Shown piece after piece: positions 24,494 through 34,278 of a stretch of DNA of 64,000 nucleotides. Made by a program: the position numbers and the translations under genes. The DNA comes from Robinsoniella peoriensis (lineage in GTDB: Bacteria; Bacillota; Clostridia; Lachnospirales; Lachnospiraceae): NCBI RefSeq assembly GCF_042680125.1, contig NZ_JBHTNY010000002.1. One strand, given 5' to 3'. The number at the start of each line of letters is the position of its first letter. Position 1 is the stretch's first letter. The notes below the pieces were generated by a model. It saw nothing but the letters and a program-made list of their open reading frames with translations, searched no databases and was not told where the DNA came from.

Positions 24494-27400
24494 ATGAAGA
24501 GAAAAAACTTAACTAAGTCACTAAGTTTTATGCTATCCATGTCTATGGTTTTGAGCTCTGCATTACCTGCTACGGCATACGCGGAAGGCAATGGAACAGA
24601 ATCACAAGACGTAAATATGGAAGCGGAAGTGGTACCGGGTGGTGCCAAAAATGCGGCTGATAATGGTGTTGAAACTGAGCCGTCAGAGGGAGAAAATGAG
24701 TCGGGAGAAACGAATTTAACAGAAGCAAATGATGAGTCTGATTCTTCAGAAAATGATTCAAAAGTACAAGAATCACAGTCTGAAACAGAGACAGAAATCG
24801 TTACTGAATCCGTATCTGAAGCACTGGCAGAAACAGAAACGCCTCTTGATGCAAAGCAGGAAACTACTGAGGAAAACAACAAAGGCGCTCTGGAGGATGG
24901 TATTCATGATAGCTGGGCACAGGATACTTCCACGCAAAAAGGTGGAGAAATCTGTGAAGTGGCAGATGGATACCTTCATTTAAAATCCGGATCAGCTAAT
25001 GGAAATAACCCAAGTGCAACTGCTCCTCCTGCTATTTTTACAAATGGGAAAGAATATAATTTTAATGAAGCGGGATACTTTGAAGCAAATTTCAAGACAG
25101 AACAGGCAGGGAGCCTGAATCGTACCGGTATTTACATAGGATACAAAGACCAGAACCATGGTATGTTCTTTGGTTACAATGCATCCGGCTGGTATTGGCA
25201 GAAATACGGGGAAGCAACTGACCCATGGAGTCCCAATGTTGGCACCGTACCTGCTGCAGGTTCTACCGTAAAGGTTAAAGTGGAATGGACAGCGGATAAA
25301 AAGGCAACCTTCTATGTAGATGGAACTGCTTTATTCAGTGATGTGGATTTCAGCAAAATTGTAGATCAGGGAAATCAAATTGGTATTAAGGCAGGGACAT
25401 TTGGAACTGAACTCACAGACGTCTATTTGAAAGACATTCATTATACTGGTCAGGCCGAAGCAGAAACATTTGCCGTATCTGGTAAAGTAATGGAAAATGT
25501 GGATGGAAAAACACAGGCGGTAGAAGGTGCAACGGTAAAATTAAACGGAAAGACGGTACAAACCGATAAAGATGGTAATTATAATTTTACAGATGTAGCT
25601 TCAGGAAAGTATAAAGTAACCGTAACAAAAGAGGGCTACCTGGTTGCAGAAAAAGATATTACAGTTGCAGACGGTGCTGTTGCAGTTGAAAATATTGTAC
25701 TGGAAAAAGCACCGGAAGTAGCCTATCGAACAATCTCCTCCGATCAAATGGATGTTGATGTGGCAGAGAAATTCCCAAGTGTTGTAAAATACACCATGAA
25801 AGGTGATTTAAAGGGAAAAGTATTCTACGGTCAGACCGAAGCCATCGATGTTATTAAAATCAATGGGACAGAAATTAAGGTAACAGAAGATAATCTGAGA
25901 GTGAAGTTTGACAAGGATAAAGCTACTTATACAATGACTTTAAAAGGACAGAATATTGATGCTGTTCTGACTGCGGTAATCGCAGTGAAAAATAATGAAC
26001 TGTCATTTGACATTACGGATGTAGAGAACAAGCTGGATAATAATGAATATCCGGTTCAGACGATTGAAATACCCCACCACAGCCTGATTTCCGTAAGAAG
26101 TACCCAAAAGGGCGCAAATTTAAAGGCAGCTAAGGTATCCAGCAATACCTCCATCTCCGGTGACAGCTATGTGGATGTGAAAGACGGCATGACATTTTCC
26201 AAGGAAGATTTCATGTATGGTTTTGTATCCAATGATGAATTAAGTGCCGGATTGTGGAGTAATTCAGAGTATAACGGTACACATAAAGCAGCTTATGTTG
26301 GTTCCGGCGGATCCAGCAATACCAGAGTCTGGGCGGAAACAACGAATCTGGCTGCCGGCAAATCACTGGGGCTTTCCAGCACCTTATGGTATTATGACCG
26401 CAAGGTAGAACCTTCTGTGAATGGAGTGAAAAAAGCATATGTGGTAGAACATGATGCTGATGTTATGCCAAGCGCAAAAGTAGTCATTACCGGTGATGAG
26501 AATGCGGATGATCAGATTGACTGGCAGGATGGTGCAATTGCATATCGTGCAATCATGAACAATCCGTTCAAATCAGAGGAAGTGCCTGACTTAGTATCAC
26601 AGCGTATCGCAATGAATTTTGGAAGTGAGGCAGCCAACCCATTCCTTACAACATTAGATGGTGTGAAACGTGTTTATCTGAATACTGATGGACTGGGACA
26701 GAGCATCATTTTAAAAGGTTACGGTTCCGAAGGACATGATTCCGGACATCCCGATTATGGTAATATCGGTGAAAGAATCGGCGGTGCCAAGGATATGAAC
26801 GAATTAATGACCGAAGGCGGGGCATTAGGCGCACGGTTTGGTATCCACATCAATGCAAGTGAAATGTATCCGGAAGCAAAAGCTTTCGATGATGATTTAT
26901 CCAGACACAATTTTGGCTGGAACTGGTTAGATCAGGGAATCGGTATCAATGGTATGTATGACCTTGCAAGCGACAGGCGTGAAGGCAGGTTAGATGAACT
27001 AAAGGCAAAAGTTGGAAATAATTTGGACTTTATCTACCTGGATGTATGGGGAAATAATACCAGTGGAAATGAGGATGCATGGGAATCCAGAAAGATCGCT
27101 AAACAAATGAATGACCATGGCTGGCGCTTTACCACAGAATGGGGTCCCACACAGGAATATGATTCTACTTTGCAGCACTGGGCAGCAGACCTGGGGTATG
27201 GCGGATATGCAGCAAAGGGACAGAACAGTGAAGTAATGAGATTCTTACGTAACCACCAGAAGGATTCCTGGATTGCTGATTACCCAAGCTATAACGGAGC
27301 TGCACAGTCACCTCTGCTGGGTGGATTAAACATGACCGATTTCGAGGGCTGGAGTGGAAGAACCGATTACAGCAACTATATCAATACGACTTTTACCCAT

Positions 27401-30400
27401 AACGTTCTGACTAAATTCCTGCAGCATTATAAGGTAATGAAGTGGGTAGACGGAGAGCCGGTAACTATGAAGAACGGCGGCGGAACCTTCCAGTGGACAC
27501 CAGAAATGGAAATTACACTGCAGGATGACGCAAAAGAAAACACCGTTGTTGTATCCAGAGATTCCAATGATTACGCAGGAGATCTTAAGGCTTACCGTTC
27601 CAGAACAATTACATTGAACGGAAAAGTGGTTTCCAAAGGTGCACCTACCGGCGGTGACGGAACCAATCCGGGAGATGAGACATACCTGCTTCCATGGTAT
27701 TGGGATACCAATGGAAATATCGCAGAAGAAGAAAAACTGTACCACTGGAATACCAAAGGCGGAGACACTACCTGGGAACTGCCAGGCGGATGGGAAGGCC
27801 TTGCCAATGTTGTTGTTTATGAACTGACCGATGAAGGAAAGCAGAATAAAACCGTAGTTCCGGTAGCCAATGGTGAAGTAACCTTAGCAAATATGAAAGC
27901 AGAGACACCTTACGTTGTATACCAGGGCGAACAAGGACAACTTCCGGTAGACTGGCAGTCCACACCATATATTTATGATGTTGGATTCAACAGCGGAAGT
28001 CTGGATTCTTACTGGACAGCAGCAGGAACCGGTCTGGCTGAAATCTTCCGAAATTCCAGCGAAAACCCGATGTTAAAATTAAGCGGTGATGTATCCGTAA
28101 CCAGCAAGGCTTTAACAAATCTGGAAGCAGGAAAAAAATATGCACTGTATGTAGGAGTTGATAACAGAAGCGATGCGAAAGCATATATGACCGTAAATGC
28201 AGATGGCAAAGAAATTGCTTCTAATTATACGGGACGCTCTATTGTACAGAATATCGTTTCTTCAAATCAGCATCATACGGGAAGCGGAGCTACAACAGGC
28301 GGTACCAGCTATGTTCAGAATATGTATGTATTCTTTGAAGCACCGGCAAGCGGTGAAGTTACTTTGACTCTGAAACGGGATCAAGGTGACGGAGATACGT
28401 ATTTTGATGATCTGCGTGTTGTGGAAACCGGTATGGATCTTGTTAAAGAAACAGACAAGAACGGTATGGTTACCATGTTCCAGCAGGATTTTGAAAATAA
28501 TGCCCAGGGTATTTTCCCATTCGTAATTGCAGGTCCGGGATCAGGTGCCGGTGCAGTTACCGACAACCGTATCCATCTCTCTGAGCGTCATGCACCGTAT
28601 ACCCAGGCTGGATATAACGCGAATGAACAGGGGCAGAAGAAATTAGACGATGTATTAAATGGCGACTGGTCTGTTAAAATCAATGGACTTACCTCCAATA
28701 ATTCCATGATTTACCAGACGATTCCGCAGAACTTCCATTTTGAGCCGGGTGTTACCTATAACGTCAAGTTCAAATATCAGATGGGAAGCAGGGACACCTA
28801 TAAAGTAACGGTAGGCGAAGGAGAATTTGCAGGCAATACTCAGTTATACACCATGCCGGAAGCAATCGGTCAGACAAAGGAATATAGCTTCTCCTTAATC
28901 GGAGGAGAATCCGGACAGTCCTGGTTTGGTATTTATTCAACCAGTACAGCACCGGATCTGAAAGAATATGCCAGTGCAGGTGATGGAGCGAAAAACTTCA
29001 GCGGTTACAAAGATTTTATTCTGGATGACCTGGTAATTGAAGTGAGCGATATCCAAAAAGGGGATCTGCAAAAAGCGATTAACACAGCAAACACAAAATT
29101 CCAGCAGGATTACACAAATGAAACCTGGGGTGTATTTGCGGAAGCTTTAGCAGAAGCAGAAGAAGTTTTAAACAACCAGAATGCGACAATAGAACAGGTT
29201 GAAACAGCAACTGATAAACTGACATCTGCAACTGAAAAGCTGGTTGCAATTATTGGTTCCGTCAGCGGAACAGTCAAAGATGCAGATGGAAAACCAATTG
29301 CAGACACACAGATTACACTTTCTTCCAATAACCTGGCTCCAATTGAAATCCGCACGGATGACAAGGGCAGCTACAAGTTAGAGAATATCTTTATCCGTAA
29401 TTATTCTGCAAAGGTTGTAAAAGATGGTTATGCATCCCTTTACGCACAGCAGGTAACACCGGTGGCAGATTCGATGACCACCTTTGATTTCACACTTCAG
29501 GTGAAAGAGATTCCGGAATACTTCAATTACTTCGAAAATGGAGTAGACAGTATTCAAAATCTGGCAGGCAATCCATCCCAGGTTGAAATCGAATCCGTGC
29601 AGTACAATGGCAGCGGCGCGCTGAAAGCCTCATTTGGCTCCGACCGCCCAAGTATTATTGACACAGCAGCACCGAAATTTAAAGACGGAATCTTTGAAGC
29701 AGATGTAACGCCTCAGGCAAGCCCGCTTCGTTTCGGCTTTGTATTAAGAGCAAATAACCATAACCAGAGACTTTATGTAGGATATGGTGATTCTGAAGGC
29801 AAATGGTTCTGGGAATACTGGAATGGCACAGATAACAACTATTCCGGAATGTTCAGCGGACCGAATATGGAAATCGGAAAGACAAGCCACATTAAGACAC
29901 AGTTAGTTGGAAACAAACTTTCCCTCTGGGTAGACGGACAGAAAGTCATGAACGAGGCAGTTGTGAGCGGATTATTTAATGAAGCAGGATCCGTAGGATT
30001 TAACAAACGTAACGGCGGCAGCATGATCTTTGACAATCTGGAAGTAACAAGCTTAGATGCAGTAGAAAATTCAAATGCAATTGAAGGTTCTATTACAGAT
30101 GAAAATGATACACCAATTTATCAGGTAAATGTAGCATTAACAGACGCAGACGGCAATGAAATTGCTTCTACGATTACCAATCTGAACGGTATCTATAACT
30201 TTAGCAAAATTCCTTACGGAACTTATAAGCTGGCATTTACAAAAGCTGGTTACGAGGCAGGAGCAGCTGAAGTAGAAGTTAAGGCAGAGAGTTCTTCTGT
30301 TGTTGGAAAAGTGCAGATGGTAAAAGTACAGGAAACAACAAAGACAGAATTAAATGCTAAAATTGCTGAAGCCAAGGCAATTAAAAAAGGCGACTATACC

Positions 30401-31324
30401 GATGCATCCTTTAATGCATTAACTGCAGCTATCGCAGCAGCAGAAAAAGTAGCAGCCGATCCAAAAGCAACCCAGGCAGCAATCGATGCCCAGGTAAAAG
30501 CACTGGATGCAGCAATTAAGAACCTGCAAGTCGTAACACCACAGCCATCTAAGACTGCATTAAACGCTAAGATTGCTGAAGCAAAGGCAATTAAAAAAGG
30601 CAACTATACCGATGCATCCTTTAATGCATTATCTGCAGCAATTGCAGAGGCAGAAAAAGTGGCAGCAGATCCAAAAGCAACCCAGGCAGCAATCGATGCC
30701 CAGACTGCAGCGCTGACAAAAGCAATTCAGGGATTAAAAGCAGACCCAGACAAAGAAGCAGCAGCGAAGGTGCAGGCATCTACCGTAACTGTAAAAGCGG
30801 CAAATCAGGCTTCCAGATACATTAAATTAAGCTGGAATAAAGTTGCTGATGCTGACGGATACGTAGTAATGAACGAGACCAGCAAGGGATGGAAAACAGT
30901 TAAAACAATCAAGAAAAACAGTACTACATCCTATGTATACAAAAAAGCTGAGCTTGGTAAGAAATACAAATTTGCAGTAAAGGCATATAAGAAAGCAGAT
31001 GGTAAAACAGTTTACAGCAAGTATAAAAAAGTTTCCATTAAAGCAGTTCCCCAGAGCCCGGCTATAAGAGCCAAGGCATCAAAAGGAAGCGTAAAAGTAA
31101 CATGGAAAAAAGTATCTTCTGTTGTAACCGGATACCGAATTTACAGGAAAACAGGTAAAACCTGGAGCCGTATCGGAATTGTAGACCGCGATACCACCAT
31201 TTTTAAAGATAAGAAAGTGAAAAAAGGAAAAACTTATACTTACAGAGTACGTGCTTACAGGAAATCAAATGGTAAGAATGTCTATGGTAAGTACAGCAAC
31301 GAGATCAAATTGCAAGCAAAATAA
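24494..31324 (+). CDS. Secreted endo-alpha-N-acetylgalactosaminidase (GH101)
   Basis: A 2276-residue secreted enzyme that should release Gal-beta-1,3-GalNAc from Ser/Thr of mucin-type glycoproteins. Order: signal peptide (1-31), acidic linker to about 125, LamG-like domain (130-320), CarboxypepD_reg-like domain (325-410), GH101 beta-sandwich (410-690), catalytic barrel (about 690-1000), accessory sandwiches and galactose-binding-like domains (to about 1515), FIVAR-like helical repeat, a second CarboxypepD_reg/LamG/CarboxypepD_reg run (about 1590-1945), two 70-residue FIVAR repeats, and two Fn3-like modules (2100-2276). Asp850 in FIYLDVWGN and Glu882 in TTEWG fit nucleophile and acid/base, spaced 32 residues as in the pneumococcal enzyme. 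No LPxTG anchor is present, so attachment, if any, is by other means. Confidence 0.95.
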   Translation: MKRKNLTKSLSFMLSMSMVLSSALPATAYAEGNGTESQDVNMEAEVVPGGAKNAADNGVETEPSEGENESGETNLTEANDESDSSENDSKVQESQSETETEIVTESVSEALAETETPLDAKQETTEENNKGALEDGIHDSWAQDTSTQKGGEICEVADGYLHLKSGSANGNNPSATAPPAIFTNGKEYNFNEAGYFEANFKTEQAGSLNRTGIYIGYKDQNHGMFFGYNASGWYWQKYGEATDPWSPNVGTVPAAGSTVKVKVEWTADKKATFYVDGTALFSDVDFSKIVDQGNQIGIKAGTFGTELTDVYLKDIHYTGQAEAETFAVSGKVMENVDGKTQAVEGATVKLNGKTVQTDKDGNYNFTDVASGKYKVTVTKEGYLVAEKDITVADGAVAVENIVLEKAPEVAYRTISSDQMDVDVAEKFPSVVKYTMKGDLKGKVFYGQTEAIDVIKINGTEIKVTEDNLRVKFDKDKATYTMTLKGQNIDAVLTAVIAVKNNELSFDITDVENKLDNNEYPVQTIEIPHHSLISVRSTQKGANLKAAKVSSNTSISGDSYVDVKDGMTFSKEDFMYGFVSNDELSAGLWSNSEYNGTHKAAYVGSGGSSNTRVWAETTNLAAGKSLGLSSTLWYYDRKVEPSVNGVKKAYVVEHDADVMPSAKVVITGDENADDQIDWQDGAIAYRAIMNNPFKSEEVPDLVSQRIAMNFGSEAANPFLTTLDGVKRVYLNTDGLGQSIILKGYGSEGHDSGHPDYGNIGERIGGAKDMNELMTEGGALGARFGIHINASEMYPEAKAFDDDLSRHNFGWNWLDQGIGINGMYDLASDRREGRLDELKAKVGNNLDFIYLDVWGNNTSGNEDAWESRKIAKQMNDHGWRFTTEWGPTQEYDSTLQHWAADLGYGGYAAKGQNSEVMRFLRNHQKDSWIADYPSYNGAAQSPLLGGLNMTDFEGWSGRTDYSNYINTTFTHNVLTKFLQHYKVMKWVDGEPVTMKNGGGTFQWTPEMEITLQDDAKENTVVVSRDSNDYAGDLKAYRSRTITLNGKVVSKGAPTGGDGTNPGDETYLLPWYWDTNGNIAEEEKLYHWNTKGGDTTWELPGGWEGLANVVVYELTDEGKQNKTVVPVANGEVTLANMKAETPYVVYQGEQGQLPVDWQSTPYIYDVGFNSGSLDSYWTAAGTGLAEIFRNSSENPMLKLSGDVSVTSKALTNLEAGKKYALYVGVDNRSDAKAYMTVNADGKEIASNYTGRSIVQNIVSSNQHHTGSGATTGGTSYVQNMYVFFEAPASGEVTLTLKRDQGDGDTYFDDLRVVETGMDLVKETDKNGMVTMFQQDFENNAQGIFPFVIAGPGSGAGAVTDNRIHLSERHAPYTQAGYNANEQGQKKLDDVLNGDWSVKINGLTSNNSMIYQTIPQNFHFEPGVTYNVKFKYQMGSRDTYKVTVGEGEFAGNTQLYTMPEAIGQTKEYSFSLIGGESGQSWFGIYSTSTAPDLKEYASAGDGAKNFSGYKDFILDDLVIEVSDIQKGDLQKAINTANTKFQQDYTNETWGVFAEALAEAEEVLNNQNATIEQVETATDKLTSATEKLVAIIGSVSGTVKDADGKPIADTQITLSSNNLAPIEIRTDDKGSYKLENIFIRNYSAKVVKDGYASLYAQQVTPVADSMTTFDFTLQVKEIPEYFNYFENGVDSIQNLAGNPSQVEIESVQYNGSGALKASFGSDRPSIIDTAAPKFKDGIFEADVTPQASPLRFGFVLRANNHNQRLYVGYGDSEGKWFWEYWNGTDNNYSGMFSGPNMEIGKTSHIKTQLVGNKLSLWVDGQKVMNEAVVSGLFNEAGSVGFNKRNGGSMIFDNLEVTSLDAVENSNAIEGSITDENDTPIYQVNVALTDADGNEIASTITNLNGIYNFSKIPYGTYKLAFTKAGYEAGAAEVEVKAESSSVVGKVQMVKVQETTKTELNAKIAEAKAIKKGDYTDASFNALTAAIAAAEKVAADPKATQAAIDAQVKALDAAIKNLQVVTPQPSKTALNAKIAEAKAIKKGNYTDASFNALSAAIAEAEKVAADPKATQAAIDAQTAALTKAIQGLKADPDKEAAAKVQASTVTVKAANQASRYIKLSWNKVADADGYVVMNETSKGWKTVKTIKKNSTTSYVYKKAELGKKYKFAVKAYKKADGKTVYSKYKKVSIKAVPQSPAIRAKASKGSVKVTWKKVSSVVTGYRIYRKTGKTWSRIGIVDRDTTIFKDKKVKKGKTYTYRVRAYRKSNGKNVYGKYSNEIKLQAK
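30350..30712 (+). repeat. Tandem 210-bp coding repeat (FIVAR modules)
   Basis: Two copies in the GH101 gene, starting at 30350 and 30560, encode nearly identical 70-residue helical modules (both contain NAKIAEAKAIKKG and AAIDAQ). Long stretches of DNA are identical, indicating recent duplication or gene conversion; copy number may vary between strains. Confidence 0.85.
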
Positions 31325-31374
31325 TCATTCGAAACGATGATCTGGATATGCCCGAAATAAAAAAGTAAGATGAT

Positions 31375-31422
31375 AAAATAGGTCCTCATCTATAAGTTTT
31401 TATAGAAGAGGATCTATTTTTT
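31375..31422 (+). terminator. Terminator after GH101 gene
   Basis: AAAATAG-CCTC-CTATAA pairs with TTATAG-GAGG-CTATTTT with small internal loops, followed by a T-run. It ends the GH101 transcript. Confidence 0.85.
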
Positions 31423-31521
31423 CACTGTTTTTGCTTAAGAAATTCTATATTTTTCCTAATAAATTTGTATGGAGTATTATGGCCAAAAAATATATAATAA
31501 CAACGAAAGATGAATATAAAA

Positions 31522-31540
31522 CATGTACAAAATGTACAAA
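31522..31540 (+). promoter_or_regulatory. Direct repeat ATGTACA upstream of mglB-like gene
   Basis: ATGTACA occurs twice, 9 bp apart in start position, each containing the palindrome TGTACA, just before the ribosome site AAAGGGAGG. It could be a regulator site of the galactose importer. Confidence 0.35.
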
Positions 31541-31558
31541 GAAAAGGGAGGACATTCC

Positions 31559-32686
31559 ATGAGAAAGACAAAAAGATTTTTAGCACTAGGTTTAGCGGCA
31601 TGTACATCAGTAGCTTTATTGGCAGGTTGTGGTTCTTCAACCACAGAATCAAATTCAACAACGAAAACCACAGAAGCAGGTACAACTGCTGAAACAAAAG
31701 AAGCTCAGGGAGACACTGCAAAGACAGATGAAGGAAGCGGAGATACAGCCGGGGTAAAGGAAGTAGGAGTATTTCTTTATAAATTTGATGATACTTATAT
31801 CTCTACCGTTAGACAGAATCTGGAAAAGATTCAAAAAGAAAATCAGGACAAGGTTAACTTTACCTTCTATGACGGTAAGGGTGACCAGCCTACACAGAAT
31901 GACAGTATTGATACCATTCTTCAAAAAGATGTGGATCTTCTAATGGTTAATCTAAATGATACCGGAGCGGCTCAGACTGTAGTGGATAAAATCAAAGCAG
32001 CGGACAAGCCGGTTGTATTCTTTAACAGAGAGCCAGTTGACCAGGCAGCAATCAAATCTTATGACAAAGCATGTTTTGTAGGTACCAATGCAAAAGATGC
32101 GGGGATTATCCAGGGCAAGATGATTGCAGACCTTTGGAGTTTAGATACAGCAAAATATGATAAAAACGGCGATGGCGTTCTGCAGTATGTAATGTTAAAA
32201 GGTGAGCCGGATAACCCGGAAGCAGTTGCAAGAACAGAATATTCTGTTAAGACAGTAGAAGAAGCAGGGATTAAAACAGAGCAGCTGGAAATTCAGGTTT
32301 GTAACTGGGATCAGTCTCTGGCACAGAATGCAACAGAAGCATGGCTTTCTAAATTAGGTGATAAGATTGAAGTAGTTATTGCTAATAACGATGGAATGGC
32401 ACAGGGGGCTATTGCAGCGTTACAGGCACAGGGATATAACAATGGCGATGCAGAAAAATTTATACCGGTATATGGCGTAGATGCAACAGAAGCAGCACAG
32501 GATTTAATCAAACAGGGCTTTATGTCTGGAACAGTTCTTCAGGATGCACCTGCAATGGCAGAAGCGTTATTTACAACAGGCATGAACCTGGCTGAAGGCA
32601 AAAGTGCTATTGATGGAACAGAATATCAGTTTGATGATACCGGATATGCAATCCGTATCCCTTATCAGGAATTTACAGGCAAATAA
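31559..32686 (+). CDS. mglB: Galactose/glucose ABC importer binding lipoprotein (MglB-like)
   Basis: A 375-residue lipoprotein: signal peptide with lipobox LLAGCGS (Cys near 22), Ser/Thr-rich linker to about 60, then a type-I periplasmic fold of the MglB group (GVFLYKFDDTYISTVRQNLE, VFFNREPVD, the calcium-loop-like DKNGDGVLQYVMLKGEPD, VIANNDGMAQGAIAAL, VYGVDATEAAQ). The ATG at 31559 follows AAAGGGAGG. MglA- and MglC-like genes follow, so it delivers galactose or a similar hexose to that importer. Confidence 0.93.
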   Translation: MRKTKRFLALGLAACTSVALLAGCGSSTTESNSTTKTTEAGTTAETKEAQGDTAKTDEGSGDTAGVKEVGVFLYKFDDTYISTVRQNLEKIQKENQDKVNFTFYDGKGDQPTQNDSIDTILQKDVDLLMVNLNDTGAAQTVVDKIKAADKPVVFFNREPVDQAAIKSYDKACFVGTNAKDAGIIQGKMIADLWSLDTAKYDKNGDGVLQYVMLKGEPDNPEAVARTEYSVKTVEEAGIKTEQLEIQVCNWDQSLAQNATEAWLSKLGDKIEVVIANNDGMAQGAIAALQAQGYNNGDAEKFIPVYGVDATEAAQDLIKQGFMSGTVLQDAPAMAEALFTTGMNLAEGKSAIDGTEYQFDDTGYAIRIPYQEFTGK

Positions 32687-32699
32687 ATATGGAATAGGT

Positions 32700-32734
32700 A
32701 ACTGCACAGTGTAGGTAATCTTCATTGTGCAGTT
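32700..32734 (+). other. Intra-operon hairpin between mglB and mglA
   Basis: AACTGCACAGTG pairs with CATTGTGCAGTT (one wobble) around an 11-nt loop, without a T-run. Such hairpins protect the upstream message from 3' decay and let the binding protein be made in excess. Confidence 0.65.
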
Positions 32735-32764
32735 GCTAAGTAAAGGAAAAGTGGTGAATGGAAT

Positions 32765-34261
32765 ATGGCAGAAAAATATGTTTTGGAAATGATAGATATT
32801 GAAAAGCAGTTTCCAGGTGTAAAAGCCCTTGATCATGCACAGTTAAAATTAAGGCCTGGCACCGTCCATGCACTGATGGGTGAAAACGGCGCCGGAAAGT
32901 CTACCTTAATGAAATGTTTATTTGGTGTCTATGATGAAGATGGCGGAGAGATAATCGTAGAGGGAAAGAAGACTAAATTTTCCAATCCCAAACAGGCAAT
33001 GGAAAATGGAGTTGCAATGGTACATCAGGAATTGAATCAGGTATTGCAAAGAGATGTTATGGATAATATCTGGCTGGGAAGATATCCAAGCAAAGGTGGG
33101 ATTATCAGTCAGCGTTCTATGTATGAGGAAACAAAAAAAGTATTTGATAAATTAGAAATCGATGTAGATCCCAAATCAAAAATGGCGAAGCTGTCTGTAT
33201 CCCAAAGACAGATGGTAGAAATCGCCAAAGCGGTATCTTACAATGCGAAGATTCTGGTATTAGATGAGCCGACCTCTTCTCTTACTCAGGAAGAAGTAGA
33301 TCATCTGTTTCGCATTATTAACCGTTTAAGAGACCAGGGATGTGCAATTGTATACATATCTCATAAAATGGAAGAGATCTTGGAAATATCAGACGAAGTT
33401 ACCATCATGCGTGACGGACAGTGGGTAGATACCAAATCTGCGGCAGAACTGACCACGGATAAGATCATTAAGCTGATGGTTGGACGTGATCTGACTAACC
33501 GTTTTCCGCCTAAGACCAATAAAATGGGAGAAGTCATTCTGGAGGTAAAACATTTAACCGGGAAATACCAACCCTCCGTTATTGATGCATCTTTTGAACT
33601 TCATAAGGGAGAAATTCTTGGAATTGCAGGTCTGGTAGGATCCAGGAGAACAGAGTTAATCGAAACCATTTTCGGCATTGCCCATAAGAGCGAGGGTGAG
33701 ATCCTGCTCCACGGAAAACCTGTCGATAATAAAGATTCCAGAACAGCAATTAAAAATGGATTTGCCCTTCTGACAGAAGAGCGTCGTGCGACAGGTATTT
33801 TTGGCGGTCTGAATATTCTTTTTAATAGCATAATCGCTAATATAGACCGTTATAGTAAAATGGGACTGTTAGATAACAGAAAAATGATAGAAGATACTAA
33901 ATGGGTAATTGACAGTATGAATGTTAAAACCCCATCCCAAAAGACAGCAATACGAAGTTTATCCGGTGGAAATCAACAAAAGGTAATTATAGGAAGATGG
34001 TTATTAACAGAGCCGGAGATCTTACTTTTAGATGAACCAACAAGAGGAATTGATGTTGGTGCGAAGTATGAAATTTATCAGTTGATTATTGACCTGGCTG
34101 CAAAAGGAAAAGGAGTAATCATGGTTTCTTCTGAGATGCCCGAGCTGCTAGGCATCTGTGACCGTATACTAGTTATGTCAAATGGACATGTGTCGGGAAT
34201 TACAAATACTGAAGAGCTGGATCAGGAGCGGATTATGGCTCAGGCAGCGAAATATGTTTAA
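32765..34261 (+). CDS. mglA: Galactose ABC importer ATP-binding protein (MglA-like)
   Basis: A 498-residue fusion of two ABC ATPase domains. The first has MGENGAGKST, LSVSQRQMVEIAKA and ILVLDEPTSSL; the second has a modified Walker A (GLVGSRRTE) and the signature LSGGNQQKVIIGRWL with LLLDEPTRGIDVGAKYEIY. This two-domain form with a degenerate second P-loop is typical of monosaccharide (CUT2) importers. Downstream is the permease, upstream the binding protein. Confidence 0.96.
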   Translation: MAEKYVLEMIDIEKQFPGVKALDHAQLKLRPGTVHALMGENGAGKSTLMKCLFGVYDEDGGEIIVEGKKTKFSNPKQAMENGVAMVHQELNQVLQRDVMDNIWLGRYPSKGGIISQRSMYEETKKVFDKLEIDVDPKSKMAKLSVSQRQMVEIAKAVSYNAKILVLDEPTSSLTQEEVDHLFRIINRLRDQGCAIVYISHKMEEILEISDEVTIMRDGQWVDTKSAAELTTDKIIKLMVGRDLTNRFPPKTNKMGEVILEVKHLTGKYQPSVIDASFELHKGEILGIAGLVGSRRTELIETIFGIAHKSEGEILLHGKPVDNKDSRTAIKNGFALLTEERRATGIFGGLNILFNSIIANIDRYSKMGLLDNRKMIEDTKWVIDSMNVKTPSQKTAIRSLSGGNQQKVIIGRWLLTEPEILLLDEPTRGIDVGAKYEIYQLIIDLAAKGKGVIMVSSEMPELLGICDRILVMSNGHVSGITNTEELDQERIMAQAAKYV

Positions 34262-34278
34262 GAACGGAAGGTGCAGAT

